This document shows positions 35,739 to 46,200 of a stretch of DNA of 64,000 nucleotides, one piece after another; positions within the stretch are counted from its first letter, which is position 1, and the number at the start of each line of letters is the position of its first letter. The notes under the pieces are model-generated. The model was not told the origin of the DNA, did not search any database, and saw only the letters and a program-made list of their open reading frames with translations. Made by a program: the position numbers and the translations under genes. The DNA is from Pelosinus fermentans DSM 17108 (GTDB lineage: Bacteria; Bacillota; Negativicutes; DSM-13327), in assembly GCF_000271485.2 (NCBI RefSeq), contig NZ_AKVN02000001.1:3001501-3065500 (forward strand). The letters run 5' to 3'.

Positions 35739-37169
35739 TCATTTAACAACTCTTAAATGTACATGCCCTTTTCTACTTAATGAGATAATGAGTCCAATAC
35801 CAGCAAAACAGGCACCAATTATTAATGCAAGATGATATGCTGCCAAAAATGCACTCATATATGCATCCTGATTTAGAATTAAAGCCCCCGCCAGCTCTTG
35901 CTGTCTCTTACTTTCAAAGACAGATACAGCGACTGCTGTACCACTTACCATCCCAACATTGCGCATTAAAGCACTAATTCCGCTTGCCAATCCTACTTTT
36001 CTAACGGGTACGGAACTTAATACGCTATTATTATTCGGTGATTGAAACATCCCATTACCAATCCCCATAATCCCCTGACCTATAGCAACATGCCAGATAG
36101 TAGAATATGCATCCAATGCAGCTAAATAGAATAAACCTAGCATCAAAATTCCTAAACCGCTGCTGGTTAATAATACAGGACTAACTCGTTCCGATAAATA
36201 ACCACTAAGAGGAGCGGCAATTGCCATTAATAGGGGAAAAGGAGTGATTGCCAAGCCAATCTGAGTTGGTGTCAGCAGCAAAACAGAGTGCAAATAAAAT
36301 GGCATGAGCATATTATTAGAAAACATAGCCATAAAAGATAATAAGCCTGATACATTCCCTGCAAGAAAAGGCCAACGTTTAAATAAGGATAAATCAATCA
36401 TCGGCTCTTTAATTTTTCCCTCAAACCAGATAAACGTACTCAGCAATAACAGGCTTATTATGCCAATACTGCCTGTTATTAAAGAATTCCAGCCCCATTC
36501 ATGTCCTTCGCTTAATACCACGAGTAACCCCGTCATTCCTAAAGCAAATAAAGCAGCTCCTTTAAAATCAAAAGTTCCAGCCGCATATTTCTTCTCAAAA
36601 GGTAAAATGTAGTATCCTAATAAGTAGGCAAGAATTCCAATTGGCAAATTAATGTAAAAAATCCATTCCCAATTAAATAGTCCTACCAAAATCCCACCTA
36701 AACTCGGTCCAGTCATAGCAGCTAACGCCACTACCGTACCATTCATTCCAAGGACTCTCCCTCGCTCTTTGCCAGGGAATGTTACACTTATAATCGCAGG
36801 AGCATTGGACATTAACATGGATGCACCGGCACCCTGCAGCACTCTTGAAGCTACTAAATACCAAATCGTACTAGATAAGCTACACAATAGTGAACCAATT
36901 GTGAAAATCGCAAATCCTAATAAATAAATCTTACGTCGACCATACATATCACCAATCTTACCAAACAAGGGCAGCAAACTTGAAATAACCAATAAATATG
37001 CCGTTACCACCCATTGTACATCTGTTAATTCTACGCCAAAACTAGCAGCAATTAACGGTAGAGCGACATTTACAATACTAGAATCCAAAACTGCCATAAA
37101 TGTCCCCATTACGGTAACAATAAAGATCAGCCAGCGATAATAAGGTAAATTCTTCAACTTATCTTGCAT
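35739..37169 (-). CDS. MFS drug transporter, DHA2 (14-TM) family
   Basis: A 476-residue transporter. It begins with a short cytoplasmic stretch and TM1 (WLIFIVTVMGTFMAVLDSSI), which contains the DHA2 motif D1 (LDSSIVNVALP). Motif A appears as GKIGDMYGRRKIYLLG, and motif C-like GPSLGGILVG follows. About 14 hydrophobic segments are visible. The family exports drugs or other amphiphiles by proton antiport. A single gene with GGAGG 7 bases before the start. The substrate is unknown. Confidence 0.9.
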   Translation of the reverse strand: MQDKLKNLPYYRWLIFIVTVMGTFMAVLDSSIVNVALPLIAASFGVELTDVQWVVTAYLLVISSLLPLFGKIGDMYGRRKIYLLGFAIFTIGSLLCSLSSTIWYLVASRVLQGAGASMLMSNAPAIISVTFPGKERGRVLGMNGTVVALAAMTGPSLGGILVGLFNWEWIFYINLPIGILAYLLGYYILPFEKKYAAGTFDFKGAALFALGMTGLLVVLSEGHEWGWNSLITGSIGIISLLLLSTFIWFEGKIKEPMIDLSLFKRWPFLAGNVSGLLSFMAMFSNNMLMPFYLHSVLLLTPTQIGLAITPFPLLMAIAAPLSGYLSERVSPVLLTSSGLGILMLGLFYLAALDAYSTIWHVAIGQGIMGIGNGMFQSPNNNSVLSSVPVRKVGLASGISALMRNVGMVSGTAVAVSVFESKRQQELAGALILNQDAYMSAFLAAYHLALIIGACFAGIGLIISLSRKGHVHLRVVK

Positions 37170-37218
37170 CCTTTAGCCTCCATAAAATAAAGCGCAAATT
37201 CTCATTACTACTATATAC

Positions 37219-37250
37219 AAAAATAGCAAGGTCCATCCCCTGCTATTTTT
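37219..37250 (-). terminator. Terminator of the D-amino-acid transaminase gene
   Basis: A perfect 10-bp stem AAAAATAGCA/TGCTATTTTT with a 12-base loop, with T-rich flank on the minus strand. Confidence 0.75.
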
Positions 37251-37281
37251 GGTATATCACATTTGATTCATAGGAATGCGC

Positions 37282-38142
37282 TTAATTCCATCCGCATTCT
37301 TCATCAATTAGCTGCGTATATGCAGCTTGCAATTTACGCGTAATCGGACCGACAACTCCATCATTTACCAGTTTTCCATCAATAGAATTAACGGGCATAA
37401 TTTCGGTACTAGTCCCTGACAAAAATGCTTCCGATGCGCCTTTTACAAAAGATACATCAAATGCTTTTTCCAAAATGGTCAAATCTAGCTCTTTCGCAAG
37501 TCGTTCTAATAAAATCGTACGAGTTATACCTTTTAAAATTAAATTCGTTGCTGGATGCGTCCAAATCACGCCATCCTTCACTACAAAAAAGTTGCTGCTC
37601 GTCCCTTCTGTTACAGAGCCTTCTCTTACCATTACCGCTTCATAACAGCCAGCTTCTTTCGCCTGTTGCTTACCTAGTACATTACTTAATAAGTTTAAGG
37701 ACTTAATGTCACAGCGCAGCCAGCGTTCATCAGGTATCAATATGATTTTCACACCATTATCTCGCAATTCTTGCTTAACCGGTCCGCTAGATCGAATAGA
37801 CATAGTCAAGCATGGCACTACTTGCTCAGGAAAAGGATGGACTCGAGGCGCAGCCCCTCGCGTGATCTGCAAGTAAATAGCTCCTTCTGTAATACCACTT
37901 TCTTTTATTAAAGCCTCATGAAATTGAACTAACTCTTCAAAGGTATACGTTGCAGGAATACGAATGGCCCGCAAAGATTGGTACAGGCGATCTAAATGCG
38001 GCCTTAAAGCAAAGCATTTACCATTATATACTTTGGTAACTTCATATACTCCATCACCAAATTGATGTCCTCGATCTTCCATCGTAACAACCTTCTCATT
38101 CATATCGACAAATCTACCGTTTATTAATCCTAGTTCTCTCAT
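37282..38142 (-). CDS. dat: D-amino-acid transaminase (class IV aminotransferase)
   Basis: A 286-residue PLP enzyme of fold type IV that interconverts D-alanine and D-glutamate, useful for peptidoglycan precursors. Landmarks are MEDRGHQFGDGVYEV, the PLP-Lys region RWLRCDIKSLNLLSNVLGKQ near residue 145, GSVTEGTSSNFFVVKDG, and AFLSGTSTEIMPV. The RCDIKSLN form fits D-amino-acid transaminases better than branched-chain (IlvE) enzymes. Length and start (GGGGG 8 bases before ATG) are usual. Confidence 0.88.
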   Translation of the reverse strand: MRELGLINGRFVDMNEKVVTMEDRGHQFGDGVYEVTKVYNGKCFALRPHLDRLYQSLRAIRIPATYTFEELVQFHEALIKESGITEGAIYLQITRGAAPRVHPFPEQVVPCLTMSIRSSGPVKQELRDNGVKIILIPDERWLRCDIKSLNLLSNVLGKQQAKEAGCYEAVMVREGSVTEGTSSNFFVVKDGVIWTHPATNLILKGITRTILLERLAKELDLTILEKAFDVSFVKGASEAFLSGTSTEIMPVNSIDGKLVNDGVVGPITRKLQAAYTQLIDEECGWN

Positions 38143-38280
38143 TACTAAATCCCCCTAAAAATTTTATATGCTTAAGACTCCCTTATTCCCCATCTGCTTT
38201 ATAGCAGACAAGCAGGAATATGATATCCGCATTACGAATAAGATAATTTTACATAAATCTAAACAGAAAGGAAATTTACC

Positions 38281-39417
38281 ATGTCTCAGAAAAAGATAAT
38301 AGCAATTGAATATATTCGGGGCATATCCATGCTTGGAGTGATTGGCATCCATACTGGAGCCTACTCCTTAAGTAATCCCAAAGTAAACATCCATTTGTTT
38401 GCTTTATTGGAGATTCTCACACGCTTTAGCGTTCCGATTTTTTTCTTTGCTTCAGCTTTTGGCTTATTCTTCACACAAAACCTTACAGCTCGATTCAACT
38501 ACAAAGACTTTCTCGTCAGACGATTACGTACTGTTTTAGTCCCATATCTCGTATGGTCCATTATATATATGATTCATTATACCTTCGTAAGTGGCGATAG
38601 TACCATATGGCACCCTCCCCTTCTCTATGAGTTTGCTTTCTTTGGACTGGCTTCCTATCAGCTTTACTTTCTGATTATTTTATTATGGTTTTATGCCCTC
38701 ATGCCTTTATGGCGAATTGCCGTATCCTACATCATCCAGCATCCTGCCCGCAATCTGAGCATCATCTTACTATTGCAGATACTCTTTAACTATTATTCCA
38801 GCTATATACTACACGCCGATTTCAGTAACCACTATATAAATAAATTAATCTATCATCGTCTGAGTTACTGGATTTTCCACTATCTATTTATCTTCTTATT
38901 AGGAGCTGTATGTGCTGTAAAATATGAGCACTTCAAAGAATTGATCAAAAATCATCAAACCGCTGTCGCAAACTTTTTTTATCTAACTCTGGCAGGAATC
39001 TTATCTTACTATTATTATTTGCTATATTGGCTGCACTACACACCAGAAGCTGCTGTCAATACCGCTCACCAGCTTAGTCCTATCGGAGTACTATATACCT
39101 TATCCACCACATTATTTTTGTTCATGATATTCAACAAGGAAAAGCTTCCCCTTGGAATCAAAAGCATCCTTTCCAGGTTTGGTGAACATTCCTATACAGT
39201 TTATCTTGTCCATCCTTTGGTCATGTATTATCTCATCAATTATATCGCTGGACAAAACCTAATGATGACCGCCCTTGTCACCATTGCATTTTATCTAGCA
39301 GCAACCCTTATCAGTCTGGCCTTTTCTCTTATTGTAAAACGAGTAAGTACATTTCTGCCAATTATCAGCCTTTTATTAACAGGCAGTAAATTATCAAAAC
39401 CAAAATCCGGTGTATAA
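38281..39417 (+). CDS. Acyltransferase 3 family membrane protein
   Basis: A 378-residue protein with about ten transmembrane segments. The N-terminus IEYIRGISMLGVIGIHTGAY carries the conserved Arg and His of the OafA/acyltransferase 3 family, and VRRLRTVLVPYLVWSII is the second family block. Such enzymes move acyl groups from cytoplasmic donors to surface glycans or lipids. No polysaccharide genes are adjacent, so the acceptor is unknown. AAAGGAA lies before the ATG. Confidence 0.85.
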   Translation: MSQKKIIAIEYIRGISMLGVIGIHTGAYSLSNPKVNIHLFALLEILTRFSVPIFFFASAFGLFFTQNLTARFNYKDFLVRRLRTVLVPYLVWSIIYMIHYTFVSGDSTIWHPPLLYEFAFFGLASYQLYFLIILLWFYALMPLWRIAVSYIIQHPARNLSIILLLQILFNYYSSYILHADFSNHYINKLIYHRLSYWIFHYLFIFLLGAVCAVKYEHFKELIKNHQTAVANFFYLTLAGILSYYYYLLYWLHYTPEAAVNTAHQLSPIGVLYTLSTTLFLFMIFNKEKLPLGIKSILSRFGEHSYTVYLVHPLVMYYLINYIAGQNLMMTALVTIAFYLAATLISLAFSLIVKRVSTFLPIISLLLTGSKLSKPKSGV

Positions 39418-39435
39418 TTATACCCGGATTTTTTT
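39403..39435 (+). terminator. Terminator of the acyltransferase gene
   Basis: Stem AAATCCGG/CCGGATTT with a 13-base loop and seven T in the tract. It overlaps the stop codon region. Confidence 0.75.
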
Positions 39436-39440
39436 GCTCA

Positions 39441-40811
39441 TTACATTTTAAATCGTAATCTCTCACTATCTGTAAATAAAATAGGCTCAGTAAGCACATT
39501 CGTATAAGGCAGATTCTTTTTTACTTTCCGTTTATCCTTTAACCAAAAAAGTAATAACATTTGACAATATTTTTTTATTGATTTGTGATTTGCTGCCATG
39601 GCAGGGTTCTCTACCCAGCACTTAAAAATATCTACAATGGTTTGTCCTGAAGAACCAACTAACTCTTGTTTGGCAGCAAAAGAAATAATAATCAGGGATT
39701 CTTTAACCACTGCAAATAGCATCTTATGCTTATATTCATCAATACACTGAACAAATCTCAGTTCAGACCATAATAACGATCTTCCCACTTCCAGCATAGG
39801 ATGAAATACTGTGAAAGCTCCTAAAATCCCATGGCGAGAAACAGTTAACTTTATTACTCTTCCCGCAACCTCCACTACCTTTATCCACTGGCAATAATCC
39901 TGCCTTAAGATAGCGATGGAAAACAAGAACTTTAAGATATTTCCAGCTAACAAATTATTCGGATTTAGGCAAGCAGATGCTGCAAGATTGCCCCATTCTT
40001 CATATAATAATTCCAACTGGCTATCGAGTACCTTTGATTGAATTAAAGCATCTGTAAACTCCTCTATCATCGCAAATAATGCCATGTTATTAATTCCAAC
40101 AATACGATGAAGCCAAGCTGTTAACATACTTACCAGCTCTTTTGCAACCTCTTCGTTAGGCTGGTTTGCAGTAAACCAAGCAGATAAGCGTATACTCATT
40201 TCTCTAAATAAAGCAATATCACGGCGCCGCAAGCTTAAAACACCCATGGCCTTAAACGATGTAATTGCTGCAGTTATGATTTTTTTATCTTTCGCTGCAT
40301 CTCCCCTGTCCATAATTAAAAAAATGCATTCTGTTATCTTCGCAACTAAAAAATTTTGTCTTTGCTTTAACGCTATAACACCAATTAATGTTAATTGCTC
40401 TGCTGCACCAGGAATACATTCAGGTGATAGCTGACGAATCAACGGTCTAAACGCATCCAAGATGAAGCTGGCCATATCAGGCTGTTTCTCATTCAATGCT
40501 GCTACACTAATAGCCATTAACCGTACTGCCTCGTCCTGACGCATTATTCCATAGCCAAAAGCCAATTTAAGTAAATCAATCGCTTGATAAGCCATAGCAG
40601 TATCATTACTAGCGATACTTTTATGTAAAAGTACATACACTTGTTTTAATAATCGTTGCGCTGCTTTTTTATCCCTACGGGAGCTGCGAATCAATGTATT
40701 CAAACGAAATGTTAATATTTTAAAATTCCAATTACATTTTCGATAATAATAACGAATTAATAGTATCGTTAAAACACTGCTTATCGATGCTACCCAAAAC
40801 AATAGCAACAC
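39441..40811 (-). CDS. Membrane-anchored all-helical protein, unknown function
   Basis: A 456-residue protein that I do not recognise. It has one N-terminal transmembrane helix (FWVASISSVLTILLIRYYY) and then about 420 residues of predicted helices with a repeated pattern of amphipathic pairs (for example MAYQAIDLLKLAFGYGIMRQ and AAITSFKAMGVLSLRRRDIA), like a TPR/HEAT-type scaffold facing the cytoplasm. No catalytic motif is visible. It lies 100 bases upstream of pyk in the same direction as a separate unit, and convergent to the acyltransferase. Confidence 0.65.
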   Translation of the reverse strand: MLLLFWVASISSVLTILLIRYYYRKCNWNFKILTFRLNTLIRSSRRDKKAAQRLLKQVYVLLHKSIASNDTAMAYQAIDLLKLAFGYGIMRQDEAVRLMAISVAALNEKQPDMASFILDAFRPLIRQLSPECIPGAAEQLTLIGVIALKQRQNFLVAKITECIFLIMDRGDAAKDKKIITAAITSFKAMGVLSLRRRDIALFREMSIRLSAWFTANQPNEEVAKELVSMLTAWLHRIVGINNMALFAMIEEFTDALIQSKVLDSQLELLYEEWGNLAASACLNPNNLLAGNILKFLFSIAILRQDYCQWIKVVEVAGRVIKLTVSRHGILGAFTVFHPMLEVGRSLLWSELRFVQCIDEYKHKMLFAVVKESLIIISFAAKQELVGSSGQTIVDIFKCWVENPAMAANHKSIKKYCQMLLLFWLKDKRKVKKNLPYTNVLTEPILFTDSERLRFKM

Positions 40812-40841
40812 CCTCCGCTCATCTTAGATTCTTTAAAGCAC

Positions 40842-40871
40842 CATAAGGCTCCGCTAAGCGAAAGCCTTATG
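40842..40871 (-). terminator. Hairpin between pyk and the helical-protein gene
   Basis: A 9-bp perfect stem CATAAGGCT/AGCCTTATG with a 12-base loop lies after the pyk stop on the minus strand. The T tract is poor, so it is a weak terminator or an mRNA 3' structure. Confidence 0.4.
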
Positions 40872-40909
40872 AGTATAGCAGCGACAAGATTTAAAAGAAT
40901 CATAGCTCT

Positions 40910-42673
40910 CTATCTAGCGTTAATTTCTCCCTGATAGATGAGCCCTCTTGCTCCATCAACAGTAACCAGCATTCCATCCTGCAAACGTTTCACTGCACCA
41001 TCTACCCCGATTATCGTTGGTATTCCAACGCTAATACCAACGATAGCGGCATTAGAAGTCAATCCCCCCTCCTCTGCAATAATGGCTGCTGCTTTAGATG
41101 CATAAATAGCGGTTTCTTCATCGATGCCTGTTACGACTAAAATATCTCCCGGACGAAACTTGCTTTTAACTTCTTTAATGGAGTGAGCAACACAAATATT
41201 TCCAGATACCGATCGCTGACCAATTCCAACTCCTCGCAATAAGATCCTTCCAACAACATGAACACGAATCATATTGGTCGTACCAGACATTCCAGCAGGC
41301 ACACCCGCGGTGACAACAACTAAATCGCCTTCATTAACTAAACCTTGTTCCACGGATTTAGCGGTGGCATTTTGTACCATTTCATCTGAATTTTTGGTAG
41401 TTACGCCTAAAACAGGTTGAACACCCCAAAACAGCATCATACGACGTAAGGTCTTATCATGGGGCGTAACTGCAATGATGTTGGCTTGAGGACGATATTT
41501 CGAGATCATGCGAGCTGTATGCCCATGTTCTGTCGCCGTGATAACCGCAGCAGCATTTAATTCATAAGCGATCTGTACCGTAGCATGGCTAATCGCGTCC
41601 GTAGTTGTATTTTTCAATGTCATACCTTTCGAGAGTAACAGCGTGTTATATTTCAAAGACTCTTCCGTGCGCATGGCAATCCTCACCATTGTTTGCAGAG
41701 TCTCAACCGGATAGCATCCTGACGCGGTTTCACCACTGAGCATGATACAATCGGTTCCATCTAAAATAGCATTGGCAATATCACTGGCTTCCGCCCTTGT
41801 CGGGCGAGGATTCATCATCATCGATTCTAACATTTGTGTCGCGGTAATAACAGGTTTTCCCACCTTATTACATTTTTCAATTAAGATTTTTTGTACAATA
41901 GGAACTTCTTCAGCAGGAATTTCTACACCCAAATCACCTCTAGCTACCATAATTCCATCAGCGACTTTTAATATTTCATCAATATTTTTCACGCCTTCAG
42001 CGTTTTCAATCTTAGCAATAATCTCCATTTGCCCATTCACAACTTCTAATAATTTACGAATCTCTATTATATCTGCTGCACGCTGGACAAAAGACGCAGC
42101 AATAAAATCCATATCCTGCTTAACGCCAAATAAAATGTCTGCCTCATCCTCTTTTGATAAGAAAGGCAAATTAAGACTCACACCAGGCACCGCTACTCTT
42201 TTACGATCACTAATTTCACCACTGTTTTGTACAGTGGTAATAATCTCATCTCCGATTACATCATCCACATGAAGACTGACTAATCCGTCTGATAATAAAA
42301 TCGTATTACCAGCAGCTACTTCTTGCGGCAATGACTTGTAATTTACGGACGCCATCTTTACAGTTCCTAAGATCTCCTTTGATGTCAAAATAAATGCTTG
42401 TCCTATTTTTAACTGAACTTTCCCGTTGACAAATTTACCAAGCCTTATTTCTGGTCCTTTGGTATCTAGCAAAAAGGCAATGTTCTTATTTAATTGTTTA
42501 CTGGCTGTGCGCAACATTTGGATACGCTTTCCCTGCTCTTCATGAGATCCATGAGAGAAATTAAATCGACTAATATTCATGCCAGCTTCCAGTAAACTTT
42601 CCAAAACACCTGGCTTATCAGTACTTGGCCCTAATGTACAGATAATTTTCGTCTTTTTTATTATGTTGTACAC
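40910..42673 (-). CDS. pyk: Pyruvate kinase with C-terminal PEP-utilising (ECTS) domain
   Basis: A 587-residue enzyme making pyruvate and ATP from PEP and ADP. The catalytic barrel has KTKIICTLGPSTDKPG, FLLDTKGPEIRLG and MVARGDLGVEIPAEEVP, followed by the allosteric C domain. An extra ~100-residue domain related to the PEP-utiliser mobile domain follows (EEGGLTSNAAIVGISVGIPT), as in Geobacillus-type pyruvate kinases. There the usual TSHAA His is replaced by Asn here. The start is a GTG closely preceded by AAGGGG. The DUF2007-like gene lies just upstream. Confidence 0.94.
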   Translation of the reverse strand: MYNIIKKTKIICTLGPSTDKPGVLESLLEAGMNISRFNFSHGSHEEQGKRIQMLRTASKQLNKNIAFLLDTKGPEIRLGKFVNGKVQLKIGQAFILTSKEILGTVKMASVNYKSLPQEVAAGNTILLSDGLVSLHVDDVIGDEIITTVQNSGEISDRKRVAVPGVSLNLPFLSKEDEADILFGVKQDMDFIAASFVQRAADIIEIRKLLEVVNGQMEIIAKIENAEGVKNIDEILKVADGIMVARGDLGVEIPAEEVPIVQKILIEKCNKVGKPVITATQMLESMMMNPRPTRAEASDIANAILDGTDCIMLSGETASGCYPVETLQTMVRIAMRTEESLKYNTLLLSKGMTLKNTTTDAISHATVQIAYELNAAAVITATEHGHTARMISKYRPQANIIAVTPHDKTLRRMMLFWGVQPVLGVTTKNSDEMVQNATAKSVEQGLVNEGDLVVVTAGVPAGMSGTTNMIRVHVVGRILLRGVGIGQRSVSGNICVAHSIKEVKSKFRPGDILVVTGIDEETAIYASKAAAIIAEEGGLTSNAAIVGISVGIPTIIGVDGAVKRLQDGMLVTVDGARGLIYQGEINAR

Positions 42674-42709
42674 CCCCTTGTTTAACCATTGCTCATTATC
42701 TATGAATCA

Positions 42710-42910
42710 TTACTTTATTGCATGTTGACAAAGAATCGCATGGGCTTCATCCGCTTCTGATTCTAATACTAATATTTCATACAAACCATCACCGACAACA
42801 GACGCAACTCCAGCTTGCCTAGTATTTGCCAAGATTCCTTCTGTACATAGTAAATTCTTTAATTGGTCAGCTTGCGCTTTATTCTTTGCGATATATATTA
42901 CAGTCCACAT
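42710..42910 (-). CDS. DUF2007-like small protein upstream of pyk
   Basis: About 66 residues, MWTVIYIAKNKAQADQLKNL at the start and EILVLESEADEAHAIL near the end, a ferredoxin-like beta-alpha-beta pattern. It resembles small 'putative signal-transducing' (DUF2007) proteins, of unknown function. GGAGG lies just before ATG 42910. Upstream reading from 42934 adds eight residues without homology. It is probably cotranscribed with pyk (37 bases). Confidence 0.65.
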   Translation of the reverse strand: MWTVIYIAKNKAQADQLKNLLCTEGILANTRQAGVASVVGDGLYEILVLESEADEAHAILCQHAIK

Positions 42911-43182
42911 ATTTCCTCCTGCTACTTCTTTCATTTTTTTAACAATTGTCTATAAATCTACGAAGCATTCTATTTCAAAATAAAATCTATACATTGCTTT
43001 CTCCATATTAGAGCGTATTCCTGCTAATTTTTCTTAGGCGTGACAAAAATATAATTTCTTCATCTACTTTAGAGCTAACGCCCACTATTTAAGGAAACTT
43101 TGTAATATCTTGTCTACCATATTATAATAATATGGACGGGAAGGAGCAGCTATCGCTGTACTGCTTCTCACAGGAAAATAAG

Positions 43183-43213
43183 GAAAACACTTGGCTTACA
43201 ACCAAGTGTTTTC
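43183..43213 (-). terminator. Terminator of dnaE
   Basis: A perfect 12-bp stem GAAAACACTTGG/CCAAGTGTTTTC with a 7-base loop, starting 5 bases after the dnaE stop. The T tract is on the minus strand. Confidence 0.75.
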
Positions 43214-43217
43214 TTAT

Positions 43218-46200
43218 TTATGCAATGGTTACCTGCCCTTTACCAATGATAGTTTCTAATGCTTCTATCGCTTCGGGAGTAGGCCTGATCCAAAATTGCT
43301 GTTCTGTTTTTATCACACGCCGACTATCTGTCAGATGCAAAAAGACAACACTAGAACCGGGAAATTTCCTAAAGGTTTGTTTTAATTTTTCAAAAACATC
43401 CCCGCTTTCTTGCACTTTACTAATTTTAAGCCGCACTTCCAGATTTTGCGGATCACCAAGTAATTGAATATCATCTGCAATTACTTTCGCCTTATCCTCA
43501 CTCATGCTCAATCTGCCAGATACCCGAACAGGTGTATCTGGTAATAAAATTTTATTGAATTTATCAAAGGTTTTAGGGAAGATCACGATTTCTATCTGCT
43601 CTGTAAAATCCTCCAGAGCAATAAAACACATCATTCCACCATTCCTAGTAGTAATACGCTTTGCACTAATAATCAGTCCCGCTACTTTAATATTCTTGCC
43701 ATCACCATATTCACCAGTAACCAACTCAATTAGAGGAGTGAAACTGTTCATCTTCTCTCTATACGCATCTAAAGGGTGTCCCGTTACATAAAAGCCAGTG
43801 ATTTCTTTTTCCAATACCAGCATCTGTTCTTTTGGGATCTCGGGAATATCTGGCAGAGTAATCTCATCTGCATCATTTAAAGTCTCTTCACAAAACAAGC
43901 CGATCTGCCCACTGACCTTATCCCGCTGACGCACTGCAGCCATGTCGATTGCTCGTTCTAGTACTGCTAATAACTGTGAACGCTTTGCACCCAATGAATC
44001 AAATGCACCGCATTTAATTAAACTTTCGATTACCCGTTTATTAATTAAGCGCATATCCACTTTAGTACATAAATCTACCAGCGACTCAAATTTTCCATTA
44101 GAATCACGAGCAACTACCATATTTTGAATAGCATTCTCGCCAACGTTTTTTACTGCTGCCAAACCAAAACGTATCCCATTCCCATCTACACTAAAACTAC
44201 TTTGACTGGCATTGATATCAGGCGGCAGTACATCAATACCCATTTGACGGCAAGTCTCAATATAAGAGCCAATTTTCTCATTGGTCCCCATAACACTTGA
44301 TAATAAAGCTGCCATAAATTCTTGAGGATAATTCGCCTTTAAATAAGCAGTTTGATAGGCAACCAAAGCATAAGCCGCACTATGGGATTTATTAAAACCA
44401 TAATCAGCAAAATGTGCCATCAAATCAAAAATTTCCCCTGCCATCTTCCGTTCAATGCCCCGCTCACCAGCCCCCTGCAAGAAATTCTCCCGTTGGGCAT
44501 CTAGTACATCGTGCTTCTTTTTCCCCATGGCTCGTCTAAGCAAATCTGCTTGTCCCAAGGAAAAACCAGCCATCACCGAGGCAATCTGCATAACTTGTTC
44601 CTGATATAAAATAACACCGAAGGTATCACATAAAATTGGCTCTAATAAGGGATGTACATACGTAACTGTTTTTTTACCATGCCGACCATTGATAAAGTCT
44701 TCTACCATGCCACTTCCTAAAGGACCTGGCCGATATAGCGCCACTAGAGGTATTAAATCGGCAAAGCATTCAGGTCTTAGATCCTTCACTAAAGTAGTGA
44801 TACCGCTTGACTCTAACTGAAAGACGCCTGCTGTATCGCCATTAGTCAGCATAGCACTTACTTTAGGATCATCTAAGGGAATATGATCAATATCAATCTT
44901 TATCCCCCGACTTTTCTGTACAAGCTTAATCGTATCACCAATAACAGTTAGTGTTCGAAGCCCTAACAAGTCCATCTTTAATAAACCCAGTTCTTCTACC
45001 TTATCCTTATCATATTGCGTCGTTAAAAATCCTTCGGCAGAATTTTGCAGCGGCACATAATGAGTCAAAGGCTCTTTAGAAATCACTAGCCCTGCAGCGT
45101 GGGTAGAAGCGTGCCGTGGCAATCCTTCAACTGCCATTGCTAAATCTAATAATTTTCCTACCGCTGATTCATTTTCATAAGCAGCACGAAAATCCGAACT
45201 GATTTCCAAAGCCCGCCGCAGAGTAATCCCCAATTCATTCGGTACCATTTTGGCAATTCGATCGACTTCACCATATGGCATATTTAAAGCTCGCCCTACA
45301 TCTCGAATAGCTCCTTTAGCAGCCATCGTTCCAAAGGTAATAATCTGGGCTACCCGATCGGCACCATAACGATCCGATACATATTCAATGATCTTGCCGC
45401 GATTCACATAACAAAAATCAATATCAATATCGGGCATAGTAACCCGCTCAGGATTCAAAAATCGTTCAAACAACAAGCCGTAAGCAATTGGATCAATATT
45501 AGTGATCCCCAATAAATACGCAACAATACTACCTGCAGCCGATCCACGGCCTGGTCCTACGGGAATTTCTTGCTGTCTGGCATAATTAATAAAATCCCAA
45601 ACAATCAAAAAGTACCCCGAATAATCCATCTTCATAATAACGCCTAACTCAAAGGCCAAACGATCATTAATCTCTGGAGTGACTTCACTATAGCGTTCTT
45701 TCAACTGATCCCGGCACAGCTTTTCAAGATAGTCATTTGCTGTAAGACCTTCTGGTACAGGAAATTCAGGCAAATATAAATTGCCAAAATCTAAGGTCAC
45801 ATTACAACGCTCTGCAATGCGGCAAGTATTTGCAAGGGCTTCTGGATACGCCCCAAATAACTGTGCCATTTCATCAAAATCTTTCAAATAAAATTCATCA
45901 CTGAAGAATTTCATTCTAGCAGTATCATCTACGGTTTTTCCCATTTGAATGCATAACAACACATCATGACATTCTGCATCCTGCTTGTTAATATAATGTA
46001 AGTCATTGGTCGCGACTAAGCCAACATCAAATTTACGAGACATTTCGATCAAAAGCGTATTTACCTTTTTTTGTTCCGGTATCCCATGATCTTGGATTTC
46101 AAGAAAAAAATTATCTTTTCCAAAAATGTCAATATACTCTTGAACCAACGCCTCAGCAACAGTGATATTATCTTTTAATAGCCAGGAAGGGATTTCTCCT

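Noticed and set aside
41742-42272. 176-codon plus-strand ORF over pyk
   Set aside because: Antisense to pyruvate kinase; Ser/Ile/Thr-rich translation typical of a shadow frame.
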